Below are positions 42,475 through 51,857 of a stretch of DNA of 54,369 bases, one piece after another; position 1 is the stretch's first letter, and the number at the start of each line of letters is the position of its first letter. The stretch is from Microcystis novacekii Mn_MB_F_20050700_S1 (GTDB lineage Bacteria > Cyanobacteriota > Cyanobacteriia > Cyanobacteriales > Microcystaceae), in NCBI GenBank assembly GCA_007096045.1, contig SFAU01000028.1:1-54369 (forward strand), read 5' to 3'. The translations under genes were made by a program, and so were the position numbers. The notes beneath the pieces are model-generated. The model ran no database searches. It saw nothing but the letters and a program-made list of their open reading frames with translations, and had not been told where the DNA came from.

Positions 42475-43593
42475 TTAACTTAACTGATTGCGAAAACGTT
42501 TGGCACTAATAGTTAAAAGTATCACAGCGAAACCAATCAGAGCCAATACATGAACCCATAAAGCTTCTAAACCGACACCTTTTAAAAGAATACCGCGGAT
42601 AATAGCTATGTAGTGACGGAGAGGATTAAAAAGAGAGAGATATTGAAAAAATGGCGGCATCGTTTCAATCGGTGCGATCGCTCCTGATAATTGTACCATG
42701 GGTAAATTGATAAAAAAGGTGGTTAAAACTACCTGCTGTTGGGATTGACAGAGTGTCGCTAACATAATACCGACACCAATACTAACAAAAATATAGAGAC
42801 TAGCTAAAGCCATAAATAGGAAAAAGTTGCCCCGAAATGGCACATTAAAAATCACTTTACCGATGGTTAATGCTAACAAAACATCACCCAAAAGGAGGAT
42901 GAATAAAGGCACAACTTTAGCTAACAAAATCTCCCAAGCAGCGGCAGGAGTCATCAGTAATTGTTCGAGAGTTCCCGTATCTTTTTCTTTAACAACGGTG
43001 ATGGAAGAAACGATCGAACCGATTAAAGTTAATACTAATCCCATGACTCCGGGGACAAAAAACCAACTGCTAGAAAGTCCGGGATTATAAAAGAAAATTA
43101 CTTGTGTTGAGATGGGAAGTGGCCGATTTTGATTAACTTTTCCCGTGCCGAATTCTTGGACAATTTGATTGATATAACCCTTAGCAATTCCTGCGGTATT
43201 GGCATCCACTCCATCGATAAAAACTTGAATAGATGCGGTTTTTTCTTGGGTGAGATTGCGACTAAATTCGGGAGGAATTATTAAACCGGCGGTTAATTTT
43301 CCTGTTTCCACCTGTTGGGTTAATGTCTTCTCATCAAAAGTGATCATTTCGGCATCAAAAATCTGATTTTCGGTAAAAGCATCGATGAGGGAGCGACTTT
43401 CAGCAGTAGCGGCATAATCGACTATTCCTAATTTGATATGATGAACATCGGGATTAAGCGCAAATCCATAAATTAATAGTTGAAGAGTTGGGGGGAAAAT
43501 CAAGAGAATAATTAACTGTTTGTTGCGTAATATCTGGCGAATTTCTTTAAGAACTAAAGATAAAAAACGACCTGTAAATAATTGCTTAAACAT
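42475..43593 (-). CDS. ABC-2 type permease, YbhR-like
   Basis: A 372-residue permease: one N-terminal membrane segment (LIILLIFPPTLQLLIYGFAL), a large extracytoplasmic loop (residues ~45-175), then five membrane segments, the ABC2_membrane_3 layout. TVVKEKDTGTLEQLLMTPAA is the coupling helix region. Last gene of the export operon hlyD-like, ATPase, permease, permease; it starts 4 bp after the preceding permease gene. Function: likely export of a drug or lipid-like substrate; unknown. Confidence 0.85.
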   Translation of the reverse strand: MFKQLFTGRFLSLVLKEIRQILRNKQLIILLIFPPTLQLLIYGFALNPDVHHIKLGIVDYAATAESRSLIDAFTENQIFDAEMITFDEKTLTQQVETGKLTAGLIIPPEFSRNLTQEKTASIQVFIDGVDANTAGIAKGYINQIVQEFGTGKVNQNRPLPISTQVIFFYNPGLSSSWFFVPGVMGLVLTLIGSIVSSITVVKEKDTGTLEQLLMTPAAAWEILLAKVVPLFILLLGDVLLALTIGKVIFNVPFRGNFFLFMALASLYIFVSIGVGIMLATLCQSQQQVVLTTFFINLPMVQLSGAIAPIETMPPFFQYLSLFNPLRHYIAIIRGILLKGVGLEALWVHVLALIGFAVILLTISAKRFRNQLS

Positions 43594-43597
43594 CTTA

Positions 43598-44698
43598 TTA
43601 TTCTCCTAGCTGCATTCTTGATAGAGCTTTTATTGCCAATAAAAATAAGACCATTCCCAAGAGAAAAATGATAACTAAATTATTGCCAATACCCGCCCAA
43701 CCCACACCCCTGACAAAAGCATCTCTAGTAATTTCGATATAATAACGAGCGGGAACTATATTTGATACTAAAGAGAGGGGAAAGGGAATATTACTTAACG
43801 GATAAATAAAACCACTGAGTAATAAAGCAGTGAGAAAACCCACTAAAGAAACACCTTGCACCGCAGAATTTTGATTACTGGTACGCGCACCTAACATTAA
43901 TCCAAACATCACACTTGCCCATAAATAGAGGATAGTTCCTAACAGTAATGGCATTGGATCACCAGCAAAATTTAATTGAAAAATTAGACTTCCTAAACCC
44001 ATAACTCCGATAGCGATTCCGATTCCTACTATTAGATAAGCGAGGGATTTACCTAGTATTAATTCTTCGGCAGTGAGAGCGGAGGCATAAACTTGTAAAA
44101 TTGTGCCTTTTTCCTTTTCTCGTACCATAGCGATCGCTGATAAAAGTGAGGGAAAAATCCATAAAACCACAGCATAAACCCCCGGCACAATATAGAGAGA
44201 TTCTTGTCGTCCCGGATTAAACCAAAGTCGGGTGGCAGTTTCGATAGGAATAGTAGCAGAAATTAAGTTTTCTGCTTGTAAAAAAGAGCGGGTAGTCGCT
44301 TTAATCCCATTGCGAATAATTCGGGCATTATTAGCATCTGTACCATCAACAATTGCTTGAATTTCGGCAGTTTTATTGGCTTGTAAATTACGACTAAAAT
44401 CGGGAGGAATCACAACAATTGCCCTAGCAATACCTCGATCTAAAGCGGTTTCAGGGTTGCCTTCCCAAACCACGGGAATAAATAAATTAGTGGCAAACAA
44501 GTGATCGCTATAATTTTGACTAAAAACTGTTTGATCTTGATTTTGCACTAAAAGCGGTATATCTTTCGCCTCTAAACGAATAGCAAAACCAAAGATAAAA
44601 AGAGTCATCACGGGCAAAATGAAAGCGAGGGCGAGGGTAAGTCGATCACGACTAAACTGCACTAATTCCTTACGACATTGGGAGATAATTCGTTTCAT
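43598..44698 (-). CDS. ABC-2 type permease, YbhS-like
   Basis: A 366-residue permease with the same plan: N-terminal segment LALAFILPVMTLFIFGFAIR, external loop to about 170, coupling region AMVREKEKGTILQVYASALT, and five C-terminal segments. It is paralogous to the next gene, so the exporter membrane part is a heterodimer. A 325-bp gap containing palindromes separates it from the ATPase gene upstream. Confidence 0.85.
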   Translation of the reverse strand: MKRIISQCRKELVQFSRDRLTLALAFILPVMTLFIFGFAIRLEAKDIPLLVQNQDQTVFSQNYSDHLFATNLFIPVVWEGNPETALDRGIARAIVVIPPDFSRNLQANKTAEIQAIVDGTDANNARIIRNGIKATTRSFLQAENLISATIPIETATRLWFNPGRQESLYIVPGVYAVVLWIFPSLLSAIAMVREKEKGTILQVYASALTAEELILGKSLAYLIVGIGIAIGVMGLGSLIFQLNFAGDPMPLLLGTILYLWASVMFGLMLGARTSNQNSAVQGVSLVGFLTALLLSGFIYPLSNIPFPLSLVSNIVPARYYIEITRDAFVRGVGWAGIGNNLVIIFLLGMVLFLLAIKALSRMQLGE

Positions 44699-45023
44699 AA
44701 AATTGCCCGATTACGGATAAATTTCTGCAGCAGTTTTAAAGTTTTAAATAACTAAGTAGGGAGGCACAATCATTTGTAGTAACCCATCGGGGCGTTGGGT
44801 TTCATACTTCAACCCAACCTACGTTCTCAATCCCAGCTTTTGGGGGGGTTCTACTCCCCAAACCCCCAAGCTGAGAGCGATCGGCAGTTTTTCCGCAACG
44901 AAGTCACTGGTATCCGTAGAGAAGTTAAGCGAATCGTAGAGCATCTTTTCGGACAATCCCCAGATCGGGAGCAAAGATTAGCCAACGGGTATATATTATC
45001 CAAGTTACCAGCAAAAAGCTTGA
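44699..45023. repeat. palindrome-rich spacer within the exporter operon
   Basis: It contains an inverted repeat GTTGGGTTTCATACTTCAACCCAACC-type structure (about 44795-44821; arms GTTGGGTT and AACCCAAC) and a second, AGCTTTTGGGGGGG / CCCCCAAGCT (about 44836-44873), related to the palindrome at 33455-33488. The right part (44870-45020) has a plus-strand frame, FFRNEVTGIRREVKRIVEHL, of protein-like composition that looks like a gene fragment of unknown family. Confidence 0.55.
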
Positions 45024-46934
45024 TCAACCCTCATTAATTCTCTGCACAACGCTGATAAATGCGTCTTCTAAAGAAAAGGGAAGCAAACGCAAGGATTGTA
45101 CCTGTATTCCCGCGTCGCTGACAATCTTTTTTATCTCTGGAATTTCCCTGTCGGCATAATCGAGAGTGAGGTGCAAGCAATCGCCAAAAATCGAGACGCG
45201 CCAAGCTTGTAAACGGGTTTTTAAAATTTCTGCCGCTTGTTGCACTTGATCGAGACGTAATTCGATTAATTGCCCCGGTTGTGCTGCTTTAATTTGACTG
45301 GGGGAACCTTGCATCACCACTTCTCCAGCTACCATAAAACCCAGACGATTGCATTGTTCCGCTTCTTCGAGATAATGGGTTGTCACTAATACCGCAGTTC
45401 CCTGACGAGCCAAATCGTTAATTAAGCGCCAGAATTGTCGTCGCGCTAGGGGATCAACTCCAGAAGTGGGTTCATCGAGAAATAGTATCTCCGGTTCGTG
45501 CATGACGGAAGCGCCAAAAGCGACGCGTTGTTTCCATCCTCCCGGCAGTCTTCCGGTTAACATTGTTTCCCGTCCGATTAATCCCACCGTTTCCAAAACC
45601 CAAGCGATTTTTTGCTGACGGTAGCGCGGGGGAACCCCATAAACCCCGCAGTAAAATTCCAGATTTTCGACCACAGTGAGATCATCATAAATAGTAAATT
45701 TTTGACTCATATAACCAATTTTTTGCCGTAAGGCGGGATTACGCAGGTCTTGACTGCGCCCAGCTAGGGAAATATCGCCCCCAGAGGCGGAAAGTAGCCC
45801 ACACAGCATTTTAATCGTGGTGGTTTTTCCCGCACCGTTTGCCCCCAATAAGCCGTATATTTCTCCGTAATCAATGGTTAAAGTAACACCTTTGACGGCG
45901 CAAAAATTAGCGAAGGTTTTCCGCAAATCCCTAGCATCGATCGCTATTCCCGTGGTGATGGGCTCGGATTTAAACTTTGGTAAGGGGATAAAAGGGGGAT
46001 CGGAACCCTGTTGTCGCAAACGGGTGACAAAGACGTTTTCTAGGGTTGCCTCGCTAGGGTTGATATCGCTGAGATGATCGATCGCATTCTGAATAATTCT
46101 GGTTGCTTGCTGGGGATTGCCAGTTAACACATCTAGACGATCACCAAATAACTGCACGTCATTAATATTTTGTCCATCCACCAAAAGAAGTATTTTTTCG
46201 GCGGTAGCGACGATATCGGGCGATCGAATTTCCAGACGTTGTAAACCAAGACGTTGGCGCAATTGGCTGAGGGTTCCGATCTCGTGAATTTCTCCCTCGT
46301 ACATCAAAGCGATGCGGTGACAACGTTCCGCTTCATCAAGGTAGGGAGTGGCCACCACAATTGTTATACCTTCGCGGGCTAAAGTGGCTAAAATATCCCA
46401 AAATTCTCGCCGAGAGACGGGATCAACTCCGGTGGTGGGTTCATCGAGAAGTAGGATTTGGGGACGGGAAATCAGGGCGCAACAGAGGGCGAGTTTTTGT
46501 TTCATACCCCCGGAAAGTTGCCCAGCCAGGCGATCGCCGATGCCCTTCAGGTTCATTAAAGTTAAATATTTATCCCGACGCGCTTGCCAATCCCTCTCGG
46601 TTACTCGGCGCAAATTGGCCACATAACGCAGGTTTTCATCAATGCTGAGGTCAAGATAGAGGGAAAATTGTTGGGTTAAATAGCCGATAGTTTGACGGAC
46701 GTGACGGGGCTTTTTCCCCGCTAAATCCACATAACCACCCGATGGGTTCATCACCCCGCCCAGAATGTGAAAGGTGCTGGTTTTTCCCGCTCCATCTGGA
46801 CCAATTAAGCCAAAAATTTCCCCCGGATAGACTTGGAAATTTATCCCTCTGACGGCGGCAAAATTGCCGTAGTTTTTCTGGAGGTTGACGACTTCAATTA
46901 AGGGGGATAAAGAGGTATCGGTGGGGGAAACCAT
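45024..46934 (-). CDS. double ABC ATPase, YbhF-like
   Basis: A 636-residue cytosolic protein with two complete nucleotide-binding domains in one chain. NBD1: Walker A GPDGAGKTS, signature LSGGMKQKL, Walker B ILLLDEPTTGVDP. NBD2: Walker A GANGAGKTT, altered signature LPGGWKQRV, Walker B ILFLDEPTSGVDP. The GPDGAGKT plus degenerate second signature is the pattern of E. coli YbhF. It drives the two ABC-2 permeases downstream. It starts 2 bp after the stop of the HlyD-like gene. Confidence 0.9.
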   Translation of the reverse strand: MVSPTDTSLSPLIEVVNLQKNYGNFAAVRGINFQVYPGEIFGLIGPDGAGKTSTFHILGGVMNPSGGYVDLAGKKPRHVRQTIGYLTQQFSLYLDLSIDENLRYVANLRRVTERDWQARRDKYLTLMNLKGIGDRLAGQLSGGMKQKLALCCALISRPQILLLDEPTTGVDPVSRREFWDILATLAREGITIVVATPYLDEAERCHRIALMYEGEIHEIGTLSQLRQRLGLQRLEIRSPDIVATAEKILLLVDGQNINDVQLFGDRLDVLTGNPQQATRIIQNAIDHLSDINPSEATLENVFVTRLRQQGSDPPFIPLPKFKSEPITTGIAIDARDLRKTFANFCAVKGVTLTIDYGEIYGLLGANGAGKTTTIKMLCGLLSASGGDISLAGRSQDLRNPALRQKIGYMSQKFTIYDDLTVVENLEFYCGVYGVPPRYRQQKIAWVLETVGLIGRETMLTGRLPGGWKQRVAFGASVMHEPEILFLDEPTSGVDPLARRQFWRLINDLARQGTAVLVTTHYLEEAEQCNRLGFMVAGEVVMQGSPSQIKAAQPGQLIELRLDQVQQAAEILKTRLQAWRVSIFGDCLHLTLDYADREIPEIKKIVSDAGIQVQSLRLLPFSLEDAFISVVQRINEG

Positions 46935-46936
46935 GG

Positions 46937-48214
46937 TTATTTCAAGTCAATTTTGGCATCGGCGGGCATCCCGGGTTTAGCGTAGGTTTTCGACTGATCG
47001 ATCGCTAATCTGACACCAAACACTTGCCGGACGCGATCTTTTTGGAAGTAAATATTTTCGGGAGTAAAGGCAGCTTTTAGATCGATCGCACTAACTTTAG
47101 CAGCTAAGGGGCGATCGGGATCGGAGTCGAGAAATACCTGCGCCGGTTTGCCCACATAAATTTTGCCGATGTCCCCTTCGGGTATGTAGGCGCGCAGATA
47201 GATCGATTGGGGATCGATGACGGTGAGCAGGGTTTTCCCACTGGTAACTACGGCCCCCGGTTGCAAAGGTCGATCCTGAACCACTCCACTAATCGGGCTT
47301 TTTACCACCATAGAGTCGAGGCGTTTTTGTAATTGTCGTTGATTAGCGATCGCTGCTTGTAAATTTGCCCGGGCTATGGCTAATCGGGCCTTAGCTTGTT
47401 CTTTTTGTTGTTGGTAAGCGCTTAACTGATTACTGCGAATGACGGGATTAAGGGCTGTAGAACGGGTTTGGGCTAAATTTCCCTGCGCTGCTCGCAGTTG
47501 CTGCCTGGCAGTGTTAACGGCGGCTTGTCGTGCCACGAGAGTCGCTTTAGCGGTGTCTAAGTCTGCTTTGGCTGCGTCGGCATCGGTGCGGGTGCGATCG
47601 AATTGTTGCTGGCTAACTACTCCTTGCCTAAATAGTTGATCGTAACGTTCTCGATCGGCTAAAGCCAGTTTTAATTGGGCTTCTGCCCTGATTATTGCCG
47701 CTTCTGCCTGTTTTACCTCCGCTTTGGCCTGTTCTACTGCCGCTTGACCGGCAGCAACGTTGGCGCTCGCTTGGCTAACTCGTCCAGAGGAGTCTTCTTT
47801 TGCTTGGGCTAAATTGGCCTCGGCTTCTTGAATGCGACTTTCGGCCACGCTAATATCTAACAATGCTTGTGCTTCCTCTTGTTGGGCGGCGTGAACAGAC
47901 GCGATCGCTGCTTGCAGTTGTTGATTCACTTCCTCATCGACGATTACTGCGATCACTTGTCCTGCTTTTACTCGATCGCCCTCCCGGACTAGAATTTGAT
48001 CTACTCTTCCGCCAGTTTTTGCCCCGATATCGGTTTCGTCTGCTTCAATCCTGCCACTGACATTGAGTACCGTAGCTGAGGGGACCGGGGCAAAATGTCG
48101 CCAACCGAGATAACCGGCGGCTATCACAACAGCTAGGGGCAACAGCAACCGCGGGTTGAATTGCCGTTTTTCCGGGGCTACCGGCAAGTTAGGAACCGGG
48201 TGCGATCGAGCCAT
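46937..48214 (-). CDS. HlyD-family periplasmic adaptor, YbhG-like
   Basis: A 425-residue membrane-fusion protein: one N-terminal membrane segment (LLLPLAVVIAAGYLGWRHF), a split lipoyl domain (GRIEADETDIGAKTGGRVDQ and VKSPISGVVQDRPLQPGAVV), a long Ala/Gln-rich coiled-coil hairpin (residues ~95-290) and a C-terminal beta domain. It connects the inner-membrane exporter to an outer-membrane channel. First gene of the operon, divergent from pstS2 across a 580-bp spacer. Confidence 0.88.
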   Translation of the reverse strand: MARSHPVPNLPVAPEKRQFNPRLLLPLAVVIAAGYLGWRHFAPVPSATVLNVSGRIEADETDIGAKTGGRVDQILVREGDRVKAGQVIAVIVDEEVNQQLQAAIASVHAAQQEEAQALLDISVAESRIQEAEANLAQAKEDSSGRVSQASANVAAGQAAVEQAKAEVKQAEAAIIRAEAQLKLALADRERYDQLFRQGVVSQQQFDRTRTDADAAKADLDTAKATLVARQAAVNTARQQLRAAQGNLAQTRSTALNPVIRSNQLSAYQQQKEQAKARLAIARANLQAAIANQRQLQKRLDSMVVKSPISGVVQDRPLQPGAVVTSGKTLLTVIDPQSIYLRAYIPEGDIGKIYVGKPAQVFLDSDPDRPLAAKVSAIDLKAAFTPENIYFQKDRVRQVFGVRLAIDQSKTYAKPGMPADAKIDLK

Positions 48215-48339
48215 TACCTTTATCTCTCAAATTTGGCCAAGGTTGATAGTTCGATCTTAAACGATCACTAGGGGCGCAATTTTTGAGAACTTATAAGTAG
48301 TCGTGGACAATTAATTTCCTAGTTGAGACAGGAGACCTT

Positions 48340-48400
48340 TCAGTTATCAGTAAACAGTGATCAGTGAATTGAAAAATCACATCTGATAACTGGTAACTGA
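48340..48400. repeat. short STRR palindrome
   Basis: TCAGTTATCAGTAAACAGTG and the complementary CTGATAACTGGTAACTGAGC are separated by ~20 bp. No insert. The remaining 48215-48796 spacer is AT-rich and holds the regulatory site for pstS2. Confidence 0.65.
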
Positions 48401-48669
48401 GCAATGAAACTGATTCAAGGCTTACGGCTAACAGCTTAGAACTGTAATTAATTTTGCTTAGGTAGTAAAATTAACTAGCAAAATACCAATTTTCCATAGT
48501 ATTTGAGATGCGCTTATCCTGATCTAATCTGTAATGATGGGAGCAATTATTTTTTCTTGGCATCGGCTTAAACCTCGTCTATTTTCCCTAGAAAATCTTG
48601 CCGATAAAATTACTAACTAACTAACTACTTTTTATAATCAAGTTTAAGGTTAAGAGTGATTAAGGTAAA

Positions 48670-48688
48670 TTTAATCTTATCTTAACCA
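48670..48688 (+). promoter_or_regulatory. Pho box (SphR site) upstream of pstS2
   Basis: TTTAATCT (48670-48677), a 3-bp spacer and CTTAACCA (48681-48688) form a two-repeat Pho box 109 bp before the pstS2 start. Just upstream, the opposite strand reads CTTAATCA then CTTAACCT (within 48646-48664) at 10-bp rather than 11-bp period, a weaker site facing the exporter operon. Confidence 0.65.
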
Positions 48689-48796
48689 AAAAATCTAAAA
48701 TATTTCTAGATTTAAAAATAATATTTGTGCCTTAAACTATATTTTGAAGAAAGTTCAACTTTCCCAATTGTGCAGGATTCTTCCACCAGAAAACTT

Positions 48797-49810
48797 ATGA
48801 TATTCTCAACTGCTACCCTAACTCGTGTGTGTGCTGTCTCCTTCGCCACGGCAGCGGCCCTAGCAGGGACGATGGGAGAAGCTTTCGCCCAAACCCTGAA
48901 CGGTGCGGGAGCCTCCTTTCCCGCGCCCCTATACCAGCGTTATTTTGCCGACTATAAAAACGCCACCGGTGTCACCGTTAACTATAATTCCGTCGGTAGC
49001 GGTGCTGGTATTCGGCAATTTATCGCCGGAACCGTCGATTTTGGTGCTTCTGATGTGGCTCCTTCCTCCTCGGAAAAAAGCCAGATGAAAAACGGTTTAC
49101 TGCTAGTTCCCACCGCCGGAGGAGCCGTCGCCGTGGTGTATAATCTGCCCGGGGTAAATAACCTGCAAATTTCCAGGGCTAACCTCGGTAAAATCTTCAG
49201 TGGCGAGATCACCAACTGGAAACAAGTAGAGCCGAAACTGCCCGACCGACCGATTAAAGTAGTGGTTAGGGCTGATGGTAGTGGTACTACCGAGATTTTT
49301 ACCTCTCACCTGAGTGCTATTAGTCCTTCTTTCAAAAGTAAAGTGGGAACCAGCAAAGAACCTAACTGGGGTTTTACCGTTCTCAAGGGACCGAAAAATG
49401 ATGGTGTGGCAGCCCTGGTTAAACAAACAGAAGGCTCGATCGGTTACGTTCAAGATACCTTTGCCCGCAAAAACGAAGGGGCAACCATGAGAACTGCCAA
49501 AGTTCAAAATAAAGCCGGTCAATTTGTCGAACCGAGTCTCGCTCAAGCTAACAAAGCTATGGAAGGGATCAAGTTTAACGCCGATTTTACCGCTAATATG
49601 GACGATCCGGGCAGTGGTTATCCGATCGTCGGGATTACTTGGTTATTAGTACCGAAAGACTACGCTGATAACAAAAAAGCGGCGGAAATTAAAAGACTGT
49701 TGACTTGGATTCTCACCACTGGTCAAGGTATTAACAATCAATTGGAATTTACCCGGATTCCTCAATCGGTGACTCAAAAAGTTTTAGCCGAAGTTAACAA
49801 AATCAAGTAA
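48797..49810 (+). CDS. pstS: phosphate ABC transporter substrate-binding protein PstS2
   Basis: A 337-residue phosphate-binding protein with a Sec signal peptide ending GEAFAQ before TLNGAGASFPAPLYQRYF; no lipobox cysteine, so it should be soluble in the periplasm, unlike PstS1. Contact loops: SVGSGAGIRQFIAGTVDFGA and RADGSGTTEIFTSHL. ATG 48797 chosen because it gives a perfect signal peptide; the reading from TTG 48725 begins 37 bp after the Pho box, inside the probable leader. First gene of the second pst operon. Confidence 0.92.
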   Translation: MIFSTATLTRVCAVSFATAAALAGTMGEAFAQTLNGAGASFPAPLYQRYFADYKNATGVTVNYNSVGSGAGIRQFIAGTVDFGASDVAPSSSEKSQMKNGLLLVPTAGGAVAVVYNLPGVNNLQISRANLGKIFSGEITNWKQVEPKLPDRPIKVVVRADGSGTTEIFTSHLSAISPSFKSKVGTSKEPNWGFTVLKGPKNDGVAALVKQTEGSIGYVQDTFARKNEGATMRTAKVQNKAGQFVEPSLAQANKAMEGIKFNADFTANMDDPGSGYPIVGITWLLVPKDYADNKKAAEIKRLLTWILTTGQGINNQLEFTRIPQSVTQKVLAEVNKIK

Positions 49811-49915
49811 ATACTTTTGTATTAGTTTAGGCTTGCTTGTCACCGCTTTCCAGTAAGATGGAAAAAAGTTACCGGTTAAGTCCATAACTAATAACTGCAA
49901 GTATTTCTTTTCTGT

Positions 49916-49936
49916 GGGCTGAACAATGTTCAGCCC
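49916..49936. repeat. palindrome GGGCTGAAC-AAT-GTTCAGCCC
   Basis: A perfect 9-bp inverted repeat in the pstS2-pstC2 gap, with the outer bases GT and CTAC giving a near-complete GTAGGG/CCCTAC-type tip. It probably belongs to the REP-like set and could form a hairpin that lowers read-through, leaving more PstS2 than PstC2. Confidence 0.7.
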
Positions 49937-49985
49937 CTACAGTTGTATTTGAAATAACTAATAACTGGTAATCGCGCTCTACCTT

Positions 49986-50960
49986 ATGGCTAATTTTTCT
50001 GAACCCGTTGAGTCTTTTGATCTCTCGGCGGCCAATCTTAACGAAAACCCCGGCACTGCGGGTTTATTTGATCGCATTTTTACGGTCTTAGTCTGGATTT
50101 GTGCCGCCTCTGGTTTAATTTTTCTGCTCTGGATGGCCTGGATTGTTTTTCAGGATGCGCGGCCGGCGATCAATGAATTCGGTCTGGGATTTCTCTGGGG
50201 AACCACTTGGGATGTTAACGTCCTCAAATTTGGTGGTTTACCCTTTATTTTCGGTTCCGTTGTTTCCTCGATTCTGGCTCTTTTATTAGCCATTCCCCTT
50301 AGTGTTGCCGTTGCTTTAACCACTAGCGAGAATTATTTGCCGGCCAGTATCCGTTATCCCATCGGTTTTCTGGTGGAATTAATTGCCTCGATTCCTAGCG
50401 TAATTATCGGTTTATGGGGGATTTTCGTGCTAATTCCCGTGCTTAAACCCCTGCAAGAATGGTTATTTCAAAATCTTGCTTGGTTCCCTTTATTTAGTAC
50501 CCAACCTTTGGGACCAAGTATGTTGATCGCCGGTGTGATCCTGGCCATCATGATTGTGCCGACTATTTCCGCTATCAGTCGCGATGTCTTGCTTACCGTC
50601 CCCCCCGAATTACGCAGCGCCTCCATGGCCCTAGGGGCGACTCGTTGGGAAACCATCTGGCGCGTGCTGTTGCCGGCGGCCAGTTCTGGCATTATCGGGG
50701 CGATTATCCTCGGTTTAGGGCGCGCTTTAGGGGAAACTATGGCGGTGGCCATGGTAATCGGTAACTCCTCGATTATTAGTCCCTCCCTCTTGGCCCCCGG
50801 TTATACTATTCCTGCTGTACTAGCTAATACCTTCCCAGAAGCTTTTGAAAAAGTCCATATCGGAGCTTTGATGTATCTAGCTTTGATTCTATTTGTTATT
50901 ACTCTGGCTGTCAATAGTGTAGCGGCTTTATTAGTACAATTTATCAACCGCAATCGTTAA
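49986..50960 (+). CDS. pstC: phosphate ABC transporter permease PstC2
   Basis: A 324-residue six-segment permease. EAA loop ASMALGATRWETIWRVLLPA, followed by GLGRALGETMAVAMVIGNSS. Clearly paralogous to PstC1 but with a different N-terminal tail. The next gene begins 5 bp downstream of its stop, so the operon is tight here, in contrast to pst1. Confidence 0.92.
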   Translation: MANFSEPVESFDLSAANLNENPGTAGLFDRIFTVLVWICAASGLIFLLWMAWIVFQDARPAINEFGLGFLWGTTWDVNVLKFGGLPFIFGSVVSSILALLLAIPLSVAVALTTSENYLPASIRYPIGFLVELIASIPSVIIGLWGIFVLIPVLKPLQEWLFQNLAWFPLFSTQPLGPSMLIAGVILAIMIVPTISAISRDVLLTVPPELRSASMALGATRWETIWRVLLPAASSGIIGAIILGLGRALGETMAVAMVIGNSSIISPSLLAPGYTIPAVLANTFPEAFEKVHIGALMYLALILFVITLAVNSVAALLVQFINRNR

Positions 50961-50964
50961 TTTT

Positions 50965-51849
50965 ATGAGCCAAGGAGCTTTTCCCGAAGAAGATTTACAG
51001 CAACCCCTGTCACCGTGGCGACATTTTTTTACCAACGGTCTCACGGGGTTAGCGATCGCTCTTAGTGCCATCGCCATTCTGCCTTTATTCGCTATCCTCT
51101 TTCAAATTGTCAAAGAAGGTTTACCCGGATTCAATTGGCAAGTTTTCACCTCTTTACCCGCCCCAGTTGGCTCAGATCCGAGTGTTCCCAACGGTTTTGC
51201 CAATGCGATCGTGGGGACTTTAACCATGGTCGGTTTAGCAGCCCTCGGCAGCATACCTCTGGGGATTCTCACCGGGGTTTTCCTCTCGGAATTCGCTCGG
51301 GGTTCCAAAATTGGCGGTATTCTACGCTTTGCGATCGTGGTGTTGAGTAGTACCCCTTCCGTCATCGTCGGGGTGTTTTCCTTCGGGGTTTTGGTCTTAA
51401 CCACCAAACAATTTTCCGCCGTAGCGGGGGCCTTTGCTTTGGGGGTGATTATGTTGCCCATCGTCGCTTTAACCACGGAAGAGGCACTAAAACTAATACC
51501 CATGTCCTACCGTCTCGGTTCCTCCGCTTTGGGGGGTTCCCGTTTCGATACGGTATTTCGCATTGTCCTGCCAGCAGCGATCGCACCGATTATGACCGGG
51601 ATATTATTAGCGGTGGCCCGGGCTGCCGGAGAAACCGCCCCCTTAATGTTTACGGCTTTATTTAGTCAATTTTGGCAGGAAAGTCTTTGGTCGCCCACAC
51701 CAGCTTTAACGGTGTTGATTTATAACTACGCTAGTTCCCCCTTTCCTGAACAAAATTCCCTAGCTTGGACAGCTTCTTTAGTCCTGATTATCTTAGTTTT
51801 AATTACTAGCCTTCTTTCCCGTTTTGTCACTCGTAAACGCTCAAATTAA
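50965..51849 (+). CDS. pstA: phosphate ABC transporter permease PstA2
   Basis: A 294-residue permease. EAA loop [20 protein letters not shown], followed by [20 protein letters not shown]. It has an in-gene HIP1 octamer (GCGATCGC, at 51053). It starts 5 bp after pstC2 and is followed 9 bp later by pstB2; all three are likely one transcript. Confidence 0.92.
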   Translation: MSQGAFPEEDLQQPLSPWRHFFTNGLTGLAIALSAIAILPLFAILFQIVKEGLPGFNWQVFTSLPAPVGSDPSVPNGFANAIVGTLTMVGLAALGSIPLGILTGVFLSEFARGSKIGGILRFAIVVLSSTPSVIVGVFSFGVLVLTTKQFSAVAGAFALGVIMLPIVALTTEEALKLIPMSYRLGSSALGGSRFDTVFRIVLPAAIAPIMTGILLAVARAAGETAPLMFTALFSQFWQESLWSPTPALTVLIYNYASSPFPEQNSLAWTASLVLIILVLITSLLSRFVTRKRSN

Positions 51850-51857
51850 GCATTTTT

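Noticed and set aside
44795-45037. Plus-strand 80-residue frame between exporter genes
   Set aside because: Its first third is palindromic repeat; the rest may be a fragment of a lost gene but has no start or ribosome site, so it is mentioned only in the spacer entry.
48725-48796. Longer N-terminus for PstS2 from a TTG
   Set aside because: It would put 24 residues before a perfect signal peptide and starts only 37 bp after the Pho box, inside the expected leader.
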